This document shows, piece after piece, positions 1-5,435 of a DNA stretch of 7,342 bases (within the stretch, counting starts at the first letter, position 1; each line of letters opens with the position of its first letter). The position numbers and the translations under genes were made by a program. The DNA comes from Paracoccaceae bacterium. GTDB lineage: Bacteria; Pseudomonadota; Alphaproteobacteria; Rhodobacterales; Rhodobacteraceae. The stretch spans positions 1 to 7,342 of the forward strand of contig NVQY01000200.1 in the NCBI GenBank assembly GCA_002400675.1. Reading direction: 5' to 3'. The notes beneath the pieces were generated by a model, which ran no database searches, was not told where the DNA came from, and saw nothing but the letters and a program-made list of their open reading frames with translations.

Positions 1-2
1 AA

Positions 3-467
3 CAGGCCACCCGCGAAGCCCGTGTGGCCGACGCATTGGGGGCAATTCAGGCCCAGTTGGCCGAACTGACGCAGCAGGACGACATCCTTCGCCGCGAGAT
101 CGAAGCAGAGATGACCGAAATGATTCTTGGCATCGGGGAACGCGTCGTGCCTGACGTGATGGAAACCTGTGCCATAGATCAGGTTTCCGCGCGGATACGC
201 GACGGGTTGCGGATGGCCGCCGGTAGTGCGGGAATCGTGATTCGTGTTGCCCCCAACATCAAGGACCCAATAACCGAACGGGTCTCGGAATTCGAAACCA
301 TTGGCGCAAGCAGGTTGGAGGTTGAGATCCGTAGCGATCCGGCCATGAACGACAGCGCCATCCGGTTGGAATGGCGAAATGGCTTCATGGAATACGATCT
401 CGGACGCGCCTGCGACGAGGTGCTTGAAACGCTGCGTGACTCGACAGAGAAACTGAACGCGCAATAA
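3..467 (+). CDS. fliH: FliH-like flagellar export ATPase regulator, C-terminal part (5' end outside window)
   Basis: The reading frame is open to the left edge, so only about the last 154 residues are visible. A GTG at 24 is an internal codon rather than a convincing start. The visible part begins with a charged, coiled-coil-like helix rich in Glu, Gln, Ala and Arg. A compact alpha/beta domain follows and ends with the pattern RLEVEIRSDPAMND...LEWRNGFMEYD, which resembles the end of FliH/SctL proteins. FliH binds the export ATPase FliI and docks it at the C-ring protein FliN on the cytoplasmic side of the flagellar export apparatus. The next gene is fliN, 15 bp downstream of the stop if its ATG start is used, and this fits that partnership and suggests one operon. 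FliH sequences diverge strongly, so the family call rests on architecture and context. A generic hypothetical flagellar protein is the alternative. Confidence 0.65.
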   Translation, partial: QATREARVADALGAIQAQLAELTQQDDILRREIEAEMTEMILGIGERVVPDVMETCAIDQVSARIRDGLRMAAGSAGIVIRVAPNIKDPITERVSEFETIGASRLEVEIRSDPAMNDSAIRLEWRNGFMEYDLGRACDEVLETLRDSTEKLNAQ

Positions 468-482
468 GGGAAGGTGACTTGG

Positions 483-866
483 ATGTCCGAAGTAGAAACC
501 CAGCAATTACCGGATGCCGACGCTGCGATGCCCGCAGGGGCAGGGAACCAGCAGAGCGGAACGGCGGATTCCCAGAAATCGGCACTCAACGAGATGGCCG
601 AGAACCAGAGCGGACGAAACGTTGACGCGCTGTTCAATGTCAGGCTGGACGTGCGGGTGGTTCTGGGCAGCAGCAGGATGCAGATTTCCGAACTTCTTGA
701 ACTGACCAAGGGGTCGGTGATTGAGCTTGATCGCAAGGTCGGCGATCCGGTGGACATCACCATTAATGATCGCCTGGTCGCCCGTGGTGATCTGGTCAAG
801 GTAAATGGCGATCTGATCGGCGTCGCCCTGCGGGAAATCGTCAAAGATTTCATTTCCGGCGACTGA
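483..866 (+). CDS. fliN: Flagellar motor switch protein FliN
   Basis: FliN forms the lower part of the flagellar C-ring, takes part in rotation switching and docks FliH/FliI for export. The protein has 127 residues. A polar, low-complexity N-terminal tail of about 50 residues leads into a SpoA (FliN/SctQ C-terminal) domain at roughly residues 50-125. The domain shows the hallmark order FNVRLDVRVVLG, then the ELLELTKGSVIELDRKVGDPVDI segment, then LVARGDLVKVNG. I chose ATG 483 because AGGGAAGG at 466-473 lies about 9 bases upstream. A GTG at 474 would add three residues, but it would sit directly against the ribosome binding site. The gene lies between the fliH-like gene and fliP with very short gaps, as expected for one transcript. 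The length is close to that of other FliN proteins. The identification is secure. Confidence 0.93.
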   Translation: MSEVETQQLPDADAAMPAGAGNQQSGTADSQKSALNEMAENQSGRNVDALFNVRLDVRVVLGSSRMQISELLELTKGSVIELDRKVGDPVDITINDRLVARGDLVKVNGDLIGVALREIVKDFISGD

Positions 867-872
867 CCCAGA

Positions 873-1715
873 ATGCCAGACCGCGCCGTATATCGCCGGA
901 CCGCCCTGCCGGTCCTTGCCCGCCTTGCGCTGGTTCTAGGGGTGCTGTTGTTCGGCTCTGGGGCCGTTATGGCGCAGGAAGTAGATTTGGGCGGGCTGGT
1001 ACGCGATCTGGCTGGTGGTCTTTCCGGCACCAGCCCGGGCACCGATCAGGGGGCCAGCTTTTCGGGCCGTCTGATCCAGCTTTTCGCACTGATTACAGTG
1101 ATCAGCATCGCCCCCGGCCTGCTGGTCGTCACCACCAGTTTCACCCGCTTCATCATCGTATTTTCGATGCTACGATCGGCACTGGGGCTGAACCAGACGC
1201 CGCCCAACATGGTGCTGAACGCGATGGCGCTGTTCATGACATTCTTTGTCATGCAGCCGGTTTTCGACGACGCCTGGCAGGGCGGCCTGCGTCCGTTGAT
1301 GGAAAATTCCATCACCGAGGAACAGGCGATGGTCCGCATCGCCGAACCGTTCCGCCGGTTCATGTCCGCCAACACCCGCGACAAGGATCTGGCGCTGTTC
1401 CGCGACATTGCCGGTGCCCCGAATCCCGACACCATCCCCGACAACTCTGCCGATATCGCCTGGAGTCAACTGATCCCGTCATTCATGATTTCCGAGTTGC
1501 GCCGCGCCTTCCTGATCGGATTCCTGCTCTACCTGCCGTTCATCGCCATTGACCTTATCGTCGCCTCTATCCTGATGAGCGCCGGAATGCTGATGCTTCC
1601 CCCGGTCATCGTGTCACTACCTTTCAAGATCATCTTCTTCGTGCTGATTGATGGGTGGTACATGCTGGCCGGTTCGCTGATGCAATCATATTTGCCGCTG
1701 GCCGGGGGCGGATAG
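873..1715 (+). CDS. fliP: Flagellar type III export gate protein FliP
   Basis: FliP is the pore-forming core subunit of the flagellar type III export gate (FliP5FliQ4FliR1) in the inner membrane. The 280-residue protein starts with a cleavable signal peptide: an Arg-rich n-region, a hydrophobic stretch at about residues 11-31, and a likely cut after AVMA (Ala34). This is typical of FliP and partly explains a length above the usual 245 or so. The family core is clear. FTRFIIVFSMLRSALGLNQ starts near residue 90, the signature region ELRRAFLIGFLLYLPF near 208, and DGWYMLAGSL at about 260-269. Several strongly hydrophobic transmembrane segments are present. The gene begins 6 bp after the fliN stop with only a weak ribosome binding site, so translation coupled to fliN is likely. 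fliQ and fliR do not follow; the next gene is fliG. Confidence 0.96.
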   Translation: MPDRAVYRRTALPVLARLALVLGVLLFGSGAVMAQEVDLGGLVRDLAGGLSGTSPGTDQGASFSGRLIQLFALITVISIAPGLLVVTTSFTRFIIVFSMLRSALGLNQTPPNMVLNAMALFMTFFVMQPVFDDAWQGGLRPLMENSITEEQAMVRIAEPFRRFMSANTRDKDLALFRDIAGAPNPDTIPDNSADIAWSQLIPSFMISELRRAFLIGFLLYLPFIAIDLIVASILMSAGMLMLPPVIVSLPFKIIFFVLIDGWYMLAGSLMQSYLPLAGGG

Positions 1716-1716
1716 G

Positions 1717-1747
1717 CAGCGGAAAGGGCCGCAGAGAGAATTTTATT
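1717..1747 (+). terminator. Possible weak intrinsic terminator after fliP
   Basis: A short GC stem (GCGG at 1719-1722 with CCGC at 1729-1732, loop AAAGGG) follows the fliP stop. A T-rich stretch (TTTTATT) begins at 1741. The stem is only four perfect pairs and the T-run is displaced by about 8 bases, so it may attenuate transcription rather than end it. It is the only terminator-like element between fliP and fliG. Confidence 0.28.
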
Positions 1748-1808
1748 GCAACAATCATGGAAAACCTGTCAGTAGTTCTTGCTCAGCATGAACAAATTGC
1801 GCTACCCA

Positions 1809-1823
1809 TGGATAGTACCATGC
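1809..1823 (+). promoter_or_regulatory. Possible sigma-54-type -24/-12 element ahead of fliG
   Basis: TGGATAGTACCATGC has the GG-N10-GC spacing of sigma-54 promoters: GG at 1810-1811, GC at 1822-1823, followed by A. It lies 28 bp before the fliG start codon in the only sizeable gap of the flagellar block. The rest of the -24 box (consensus TGGCAC) is a poor match. Sigma-54 controls flagellar genes in some Proteobacteria, including the fla1 system of Rhodobacter sphaeroides, but this could be chance. Confidence 0.22.
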
Positions 1824-1851
1824 AACGCTAACCAAAATCGCGAAACGGCTG

Positions 1852-2874
1852 ATGAACCTGTTCAACCCGATCCACAGAATAAACAGCCTTAGCGGTGCCC
1901 AGAAATCGGCAATCCTGTTCCTGTGCCTTGGCGAAGAGCGCGGCGGTGCCTTGATGCAAAAGCTCGACGAATCCGAAATCCGCAAGATTACCCGGGCGAT
2001 CTCGGCGATTGGCCAGGTGCAGGCCGAGGTGGTCGAGGGGGTGATGGACGAATTCGGCCAGAAGATGGCCGACAGCGGTGGCATCACTGGTTCCGTCGAA
2101 GCCGCGCGCGGCCTGCTCAAGGGTTTTCTCCCCGAAGATCGGGTGGATGAGATTCTCGAAGAAATCGAGGGCAGCTATACCGGCAATCTCTGGGCTGACC
2201 TGTCCCAGCTTGACGACAAGATGCTGGCCGAAGTTTTGCACAAGGAACACGATCAGACCGTGGCGGTGATCCTGACACGCATGAGGGCCGATGCGGTGGC
2301 CCGCGCCTTGCCCCTGTTGGGCGAAGAGCGCGCGGTTAAAATCATCGAACGCATCCTGTCGATGGAAGATCTGCCCGCAGCAGCAATCAGCAATCTCGAA
2401 GAAAGCCTGCGCCGTGAAGTTTTGGCCAAGGCGGGGCGCAATACGGGTGCCGAAACGGAACGCAAGCTGGTATCAGTTTTCAACAAGCTTGATAGCAAAT
2501 TGTTCGAATCCCTGGCACGCGAGCTGGAAAAAAAATCCCCTGAAAAGTTCCACGCCATCAAACAGAAGATGTTCGTGTTCGACGATCTGCAAAATTTTGC
2601 ACCGCCGCTGCTGGCCAAGGTGATGCGCGAAGTGACAGGCAAGACCTTGCCGCTGGCGCTGCGCGGTGCCGAAAAAGCGGTACGCGAACATTTTCTGTCC
2701 TCGCTTCCGGCGCGATCCCGCGACATGTTGCAAGAAGAGATGACGGCCATGGGTCCGGTGCGCTCACGCGACGTCAAACAGGCGCAATCCGAACTGGTCG
2801 AGGCCGCTTTACGGCTGGCCGAAAACGGCGATATCGAATTGCCCACCGAAGATGACGAGGAAATGATCGACTGA
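1852..2874 (+). CDS. fliG: Flagellar motor switch protein FliG
   Basis: FliG is the upper C-ring protein that meets the MotA/MotB stator and generates torque. At 340 residues it is close to the usual 330-340, with the three family domains: FliG_N (about 10-110), FliG_M (about 115-200) and FliG_C (about 225-330). The C-terminal motor segment carries the charged residues known from E. coli. Arg271, Arg288, Glu295, Glu296 and Arg304 align with K264, R281, D288, D289 and R297, so every charge is kept. In the middle domain the FliM-binding motif EHPQ reads EHDQ (residues 132-135). The end is acidic (EDDEEMID). ATG 1852 is the only sensible start, since an in-frame TAG lies at 1813; the ribosome binding site is weak. 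The gene follows fliP by 136 bp and may have its own promoter. The family assignment is secure. Confidence 0.95.
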   Translation: MNLFNPIHRINSLSGAQKSAILFLCLGEERGGALMQKLDESEIRKITRAISAIGQVQAEVVEGVMDEFGQKMADSGGITGSVEAARGLLKGFLPEDRVDEILEEIEGSYTGNLWADLSQLDDKMLAEVLHKEHDQTVAVILTRMRADAVARALPLLGEERAVKIIERILSMEDLPAAAISNLEESLRREVLAKAGRNTGAETERKLVSVFNKLDSKLFESLARELEKKSPEKFHAIKQKMFVFDDLQNFAPPLLAKVMREVTGKTLPLALRGAEKAVREHFLSSLPARSRDMLQEEMTAMGPVRSRDVKQAQSELVEAALRLAENGDIELPTEDDEEMID

Positions 2875-2891
2875 CGCGCATGGCACGTCAG
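2871..2891. terminator. Hairpin shared by the ends of two convergent genes
   Basis: CTGACG (2871-2876) and CGTCAG (2886-2891) form a perfect six-pair stem. After one mismatch, GC/GC extends it. The left arm contains the fliG stop codon (TGA 2872-2874) and the right arm contains the stop of the DUF1217 gene (TCA 2888-2890, TGA on the - strand). No T-run follows on either strand, so it is not a textbook intrinsic terminator. It may stall polymerase or protect both 3' ends. Confidence 0.4.
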
Positions 2892-3724
2892 CGATAGAGC
2901 GACGAAGCCGAGTACTGCACTGGTGCAACATTAAGCTGTAGTGAAATGATCTGCACCGCCGAGCCCACCCGGCCGATGCTGCGAAGCACTGTCAAAGCCG
3001 AGCTGTTGTACACACCCTGCGGGGGGGTCAGCACGTCCGAGATGGCCATGAACCGCGAAATCAACTTTTCCTGCTCAACCGGGTCTGTGACCTTCGTCAG
3101 ATCATATTTTTTTTCCAGGATCGTGGCCTGCTTGTCCACGTCCAGTCCAGCCATCTCTCGGGGCAGGGCCAGGGAGACACGAAAGAAATTCGTCAGCTCT
3201 TTGTTCTTCAGCACATCGTACCAGCTGTTCAGGCTCGCCGCTTTTTCGCGGAACTCAAGCACCGTTCCGACGGTGGGGTTCTGGTCGGCTTCACCGTTAA
3301 CGAAAACCGTTTCGTAATACTGGTTGACGATGCCGTCTTGCCAGGCCGGATCGTTGAAGTTCGGTGTTTGCGGGCCCGCCGCCGTGGTAAAGCCAAGTGC
3401 CGCGTGCAATTCTCCGAAACGCGGATCGCTTAAACGGTTCACCAACGCCGCGTCGTCACTCGGATCGCTTTCCAGAATCTTGCGGATCATGCCCTTCCCG
3501 AAAATCTGGTCCTCCAGGTCAAAGGCCCGCATGACGAAACTGTAGACCTCGTAATCCTTGACCAGTTCCTCGGGCGTGGTAATTGACCCGATCCGTTCAC
3601 GAAAGGCATCGGCCCCGCGCTGGTTCGCCGGTTCGCTCCGCAATTGCTGCAATTGACTGTCCCGGGTGGAATCGATCAGCTTCAGTGCCAGCTGACTGCT
3701 CATTCCTGAAATGCTCAGAACCAT
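2888..3724 (-). CDS. DUF1217 flagellar-cluster protein of unknown function
   Basis: This 278-residue protein resembles the DUF1217 family, which occurs in alphaproteobacterial flagellar clusters and has no firmly established role that I know of. It starts MVLSISGMSSQLALKLIDSTRDSQ with no signal peptide or transmembrane segment. Most of it is predicted helical, with an acidic helix-rich block around residues 55-110. A second block (LDVDKQATILEKKYDLTKVTDPVEQEKLISRFM) matches the style of the family's C-terminal repeat. The protein ends in a beta-like, Ser/Tyr-rich tail (VAPVQYSASSLYR). Its start is 13 bp downstream of the flbT stop, with an AGGAATAGGG-like ribosome binding site, so it is the last gene of a flaF-flbT-DUF1217 operon. 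From this context a cytoplasmic role in flagellin or hook/filament assembly can be inferred but not shown. It converges on fliG with 13 bp between the stops. Confidence 0.85.
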   Translation of the reverse strand: MVLSISGMSSQLALKLIDSTRDSQLQQLRSEPANQRGADAFRERIGSITTPEELVKDYEVYSFVMRAFDLEDQIFGKGMIRKILESDPSDDAALVNRLSDPRFGELHAALGFTTAAGPQTPNFNDPAWQDGIVNQYYETVFVNGEADQNPTVGTVLEFREKAASLNSWYDVLKNKELTNFFRVSLALPREMAGLDVDKQATILEKKYDLTKVTDPVEQEKLISRFMAISDVLTPPQGVYNSSALTVLRSIGRVGSAVQIISLQLNVAPVQYSASSLYR

Positions 3725-3737
3725 GTGCGCCCTATTC

Positions 3738-4157
3738 CTACCCGGCCGCTACCGACGGGCGACCTTCAGTCACCCGCCGCAGCAATTCGGCTTCATACTC
3801 GATGACGTGCCGCAAGGCCCGCATCGCCTTGTAGTAATTGGCTGCCGACACATGGTTGGCAGCCTCGAAAAGATACCCGGAAATCTCGTCGTGAAACACC
3901 GGGACAAGCTGGCCCAGCTTTTCTTGGATCACCGGCGTGACGTCGTCGCGAATTTCCGGTCGTAACAGCGCCGACTGGATGAAGAAATACACTTCCTTGA
4001 CCGGTGTCGCGGCACTCGTTTCGTCCAGAAGATCGACCCCCCGCACGACGTCGGCCTGATTTTCGATGGTCAGGGTCTGACGGCGGTCGGCGTTGCGGAT
4101 CACGCAGCCGTTGATCACGATCTTCTCATTCGGCTTCAATGTCAGTCGCAGGGCCAT
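3738..4157 (-). CDS. flbT: Flagellin synthesis repressor FlbT
   Basis: FlbT is a small alphaproteobacterial regulator. In Caulobacter it acts on the 5' untranslated region of flagellin mRNA and lowers its stability and translation until the hook is complete. The 139 residues match the family in length and layout. The N-terminal beta-rich part (MALRLTLKPNEKIVINGCVIRN, then TLTIENQADVVRG) is followed by a helical second half (KEVYFFIQSALL, then EISGYLFEAANHVSAANYYKAMRALRHVIEYEAELL). The ATG is 3 bp after the flaF stop, so the two genes are probably translationally coupled. The pairing with flaF is the usual arrangement in this group. The target flagellin gene is not in the window. Confidence 0.94.
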   Translation of the reverse strand: MALRLTLKPNEKIVINGCVIRNADRRQTLTIENQADVVRGVDLLDETSAATPVKEVYFFIQSALLRPEIRDDVTPVIQEKLGQLVPVFHDEISGYLFEAANHVSAANYYKAMRALRHVIEYEAELLRRVTEGRPSVAAG

Positions 4158-4160
4158 GAC

Positions 4161-4556
4161 CTATTCCGCCTCTCGCAGCGTGCTACCGTTCAATCCACGG
4201 ATGATACTGCGGTTGATGCCGATCAGCGGACCGATCTGCTCGGCCCCCTTCATCACCGCCTCGCTGTGGTCTTCCACCCAGATCGCCAGAGAGATCAGGT
4301 TCGCCCGTAAATCCGGCGGCAGTGAATTTTCCTTTCCTGCAAGATCGTGCTTGAACGTCAACCAAATGCGTTCATTTTTCCAGATGGCATCGCGCAGCCC
4401 GCTTGCCAGTATCCGCAGCTTATCGGACCGTTCCTCGGTCTCGTCGAATTCAAGATACCGCTCCAAGTCCGCAGTGGCCTGTACTAGAACGCGTCGTTCG
4501 ATCTGCCGCGGCGCCTCGGTATCCGAGATCGTCCGCTTGTACGCAGTTATGCTCAT
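4161..4556 (-). CDS. flaF: Flagellin biosynthesis regulator FlaF
   Basis: FlaF acts with FlbT in alphaproteobacteria and, in Caulobacter, promotes flagellin synthesis or secretion in opposition to FlbT. The 131-residue protein shows the family pattern: an N-terminal MSITAYKRTISDTEAPRQIERRVL, then a helical core with LRDAIWKNERIWLTFKHDLA and LPPDLRANLISLAIWVEDHSEAVMKG, and a C-terminal INRSIIRGL. The length is slightly above the common 115-125. ATG 4556 is preceded by a modest purine-rich site (CCGGAAAAACG). It is the first gene of the operon with flbT and the DUF1217 gene. A likely promoter with a CtrA box lies about 40-75 bp upstream. Just beyond that the chromosome is interrupted by the remnant of an insertion sequence. 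Confidence 0.93.
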   Translation of the reverse strand: MSITAYKRTISDTEAPRQIERRVLVQATADLERYLEFDETEERSDKLRILASGLRDAIWKNERIWLTFKHDLAGKENSLPPDLRANLISLAIWVEDHSEAVMKGAEQIGPLIGINRSIIRGLNGSTLREAE

Positions 4557-4597
4557 TCGTTTTTCCGGTTCTGCCGTTTATTCAGCCTCGTTTCGCT

Positions 4598-4625
4598 ATT
4601 CTATCCTTGTGCGGTTAAAGGAAAA
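4598..4625 (-). promoter_or_regulatory. Likely promoter of the flaF-flbT-DUF1217 operon
   Basis: On the - strand TAGAAT (4603-4598) is a good -10 hexamer. It lies 16 bases from TTTTCC (4625-4620), a poor -35. A weak -35 covered by an activator site is typical of CtrA-activated promoters. Transcription would start near 4591, about 35 bases before the flaF ATG. The surrounding AT-rich stretch (4591-4650) contrasts with the GC-rich genes on either side. Confidence 0.45.
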
Positions 4626-4629
4626 TTAA
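4614..4629 (-). promoter_or_regulatory. CtrA-binding box (TTAA-N7-TTAAC)
   Basis: On the - strand the bases 4629-4614 read TTAA TTTTCCT TTAAC, an exact match to the full CtrA consensus TTAA-N7-TTAAC. The box overlaps the -35 region of the candidate flaF promoter, centred about 30 bases before the inferred transcription start, which is where CtrA activates. CtrA is a known regulator of motility genes in Rhodobacterales. Binding itself is an inference. Confidence 0.6.
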
Positions 4630-4648
4630 TACTTTTGTGATTTTTTAG

Positions 4649-4899
4649 TGAGACTTCTGCATAACTCAGCGATTCCCGGTGCGATCTGATTTTGGTATTC
4701 AGCCCCCATGCAAAAACCGTTTTACACCCAACCCGAGCTTTTCACCACCAGCGCCGATCTTGAGCATTCCAGCCTGCAAGGGCTGGACGGTGCCAAAGCG
4801 GTGTTGGATTGGACCGAACTCGAGCGCCTGATGGCGGTGATTTACGCCAGCAAGACGGGCCGCCCGAGCTATCCGTTGCTGACGCTGCTGCGGGCGTCA
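4649..4899 (+). mobile_element. Left-end remnant of an IS5-family insertion sequence
   Basis: The segment begins with GAGACTTCTGCATAACTC near 4650, which looks like a terminal inverted repeat, directly after TTAG (4645-4648). TTAG fits the YTAR target preferred by many IS5-family elements. About 58 bp later a transposase frame starts at 4708. Resemblance to transposase stops after codon 64 (about 4899). No matching right-end repeat (GAGTTATGCAGAAGTCTC) is present downstream, so most of the element has been deleted. The family call is from recalled protein resemblance, and the exact left boundary is uncertain by one or two bases. Confidence 0.65.
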
Positions 4900-5027
4900 C
4901 TTTCCTGTGTCTTGCTGCCAGTGTGTTTTGTGTATCGAAGCATTTTGGCTGCTCGACCAGATTACATCACTTGCGCCAGAGTGCTTATTGCAAGAGATTG
5001 CAGGCTAGCAATTAAGGGAACGGCCCC
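4900..5027. other. Unassigned junction DNA between the IS remnant and the ArsC-like gene
   Basis: These 128 bp are less GC-rich than the flanking genes and show no recognisable coding similarity in any frame. They should hold the leader and perhaps the promoter of the ArsC-like gene. AAGGGAA at 5014-5020, 7 bases before the ATG, is a clear ribosome binding site. No convincing -35/-10 pair is seen; TTGCGC at 4971-4976 is the best -35 candidate but has a poor partner. Confidence 0.5.
4987..5012 (+). repeat. ATTGCA direct repeat with inverted GCAAT half, possible operator
   Basis: ATTGCA occurs at 4987-4992 and again at 4997-5002, one helical turn apart. An inverted copy of its core (GCAAT, 5008-5012) follows, ending just before the ribosome binding site of the ArsC-like gene. 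The position suits an operator or a leader hairpin. The elements are short and could be chance. Confidence 0.25.
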
Positions 5028-5357
5028 ATGATAATCTATGGATTGAACACTTGTGCCATCAGCCAAAAAGCCCGCAAGGCATTGGAGGCTGCGGGTAGGG
5101 AGGTCGATTTTCGCGATGTCCGGGCCGAGCCACTGAGCGAGGCCGAGCTGGCCGAGCTGATCGTGGAATTTGGGGATCGGTTGGTGGATCGAACGTCGAA
5201 TGATTGGCGGGGGTTAAGCGATTGGTTGAAGCATTCAGAGGCAGAAGCACAGATCGCAGCCAAGCCCAGGCTGATGGCCCGCCCGGTGATCCGTGATGGG
5301 GATGCGTATTATCTCGGTTGGGATGAGGCAGTGCAGGCGGCTTTGCTCCCAGAGTGA
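5028..5357 (+). CDS. ArsC/Spx-family thioredoxin-fold protein
   Basis: The 109-residue protein fits the small ArsC/Spx/YffB family, which comprises glutaredoxin-like arsenate reductases and related proteins of unknown substrate. It has the N-terminal strand and cysteine loop MIIYGLNTCAISQKARKAL, with Cys9 at the active position. The family's C-terminal signature is present as KPRLMARPVIRDGDAYYLGWDEA near residues 79-101. Cys9 is the only cysteine, and the loop is C-x-x-S rather than the CxxC of redox-sensing Spx, so a Spx-type intramolecular disulfide switch is excluded. True arsenate reduction is also unproven, because no arsenic genes are nearby. ATG 5028 has the ribosome binding site AAGGGAA at 5014-5020. 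It stands between an IS remnant and a convergently transcribed nitroreductase gene. The family is secure; the reaction is unknown. Confidence 0.88.
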   Translation: MIIYGLNTCAISQKARKALEAAGREVDFRDVRAEPLSEAELAELIVEFGDRLVDRTSNDWRGLSDWLKHSEAEAQIAAKPRLMARPVIRDGDAYYLGWDEAVQAALLPE

Positions 5358-5385
5358 TTTGCGGACTGAAGCTGTAAATCGCCCC

Positions 5386-5417
5386 AAAGCCGGGACACTG
5401 GAAAGCCGGGACACTGG
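5386..5417. repeat. Perfect 16-bp tandem duplication
   Basis: AAAGCCGGGACACTGG occurs twice head to tail with no mismatch (5386-5401 and 5402-5417), in the 78-bp space between the stops of the convergent ArsC-like and nitroreductase genes. The second copy runs into CACTGGCCGGTG (5412-5423), an imperfect palindrome (10 of 12 positions) that might form a weak transcription-stopping hairpin. Confidence 0.85.
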
Positions 5418-5435
5418 CCGGTGCGGGCCGAAAGC

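Larger units (their letters stand above)
4708..5031 (+). pseudogene. Truncated IS5-family transposase, N-terminal fragment with unrelated tail
   Basis: The 107-codon frame begins MQKPFYTQPELFTTSADLEH and continues through LDWTELERLMAVIYASKTGRPSYPLLTLLRA. This is the N-terminal domain characteristic of IS5-type DDE transposases. After about residue 63-64 the expected continuation is lost. The remaining residues (SLSCVLLPVCFVYRSIL...) resemble nothing I recognise, have a different base composition, and none of the catalytic DDE domain is present. The product cannot transpose. The frame ends with TGA at 5029-5031, which overlaps the ATG of the next gene (ATGA). That overlap is probably accidental, but any transcription from the IS end could run into the ArsC-like gene. 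It is a broken gene rather than a new small protein. Confidence 0.75.

Noticed and set aside
179..1042. Long open frame on the - strand opposite fliH, fliN and fliP
   Set aside because: It is antisense to three well-supported genes, with Ser/Arg/Thr-rich composition typical of the shadow of GC-rich codons and no family resemblance.
1757..1831. 24-codon frame (MENLSVVLAQHEQ...) in the fliP-fliG gap, as a leader peptide
   Set aside because: No ribosome binding site at a usable distance, no regulatory hairpin downstream, and a frame this short is expected by chance.
2253..2846. 197-codon - strand frame opposite fliG
   Set aside because: Shadow of fliG: Ser/Arg-rich, no ribosome binding site that stands out and no similarity.
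5131..5160. Nine-base repeat GCCGAGCTG within the ArsC-like gene
   Set aside because: It encodes a repeated Ala-Glu-Leu in a helix and is explained by coding; two copies are not a repeat array.
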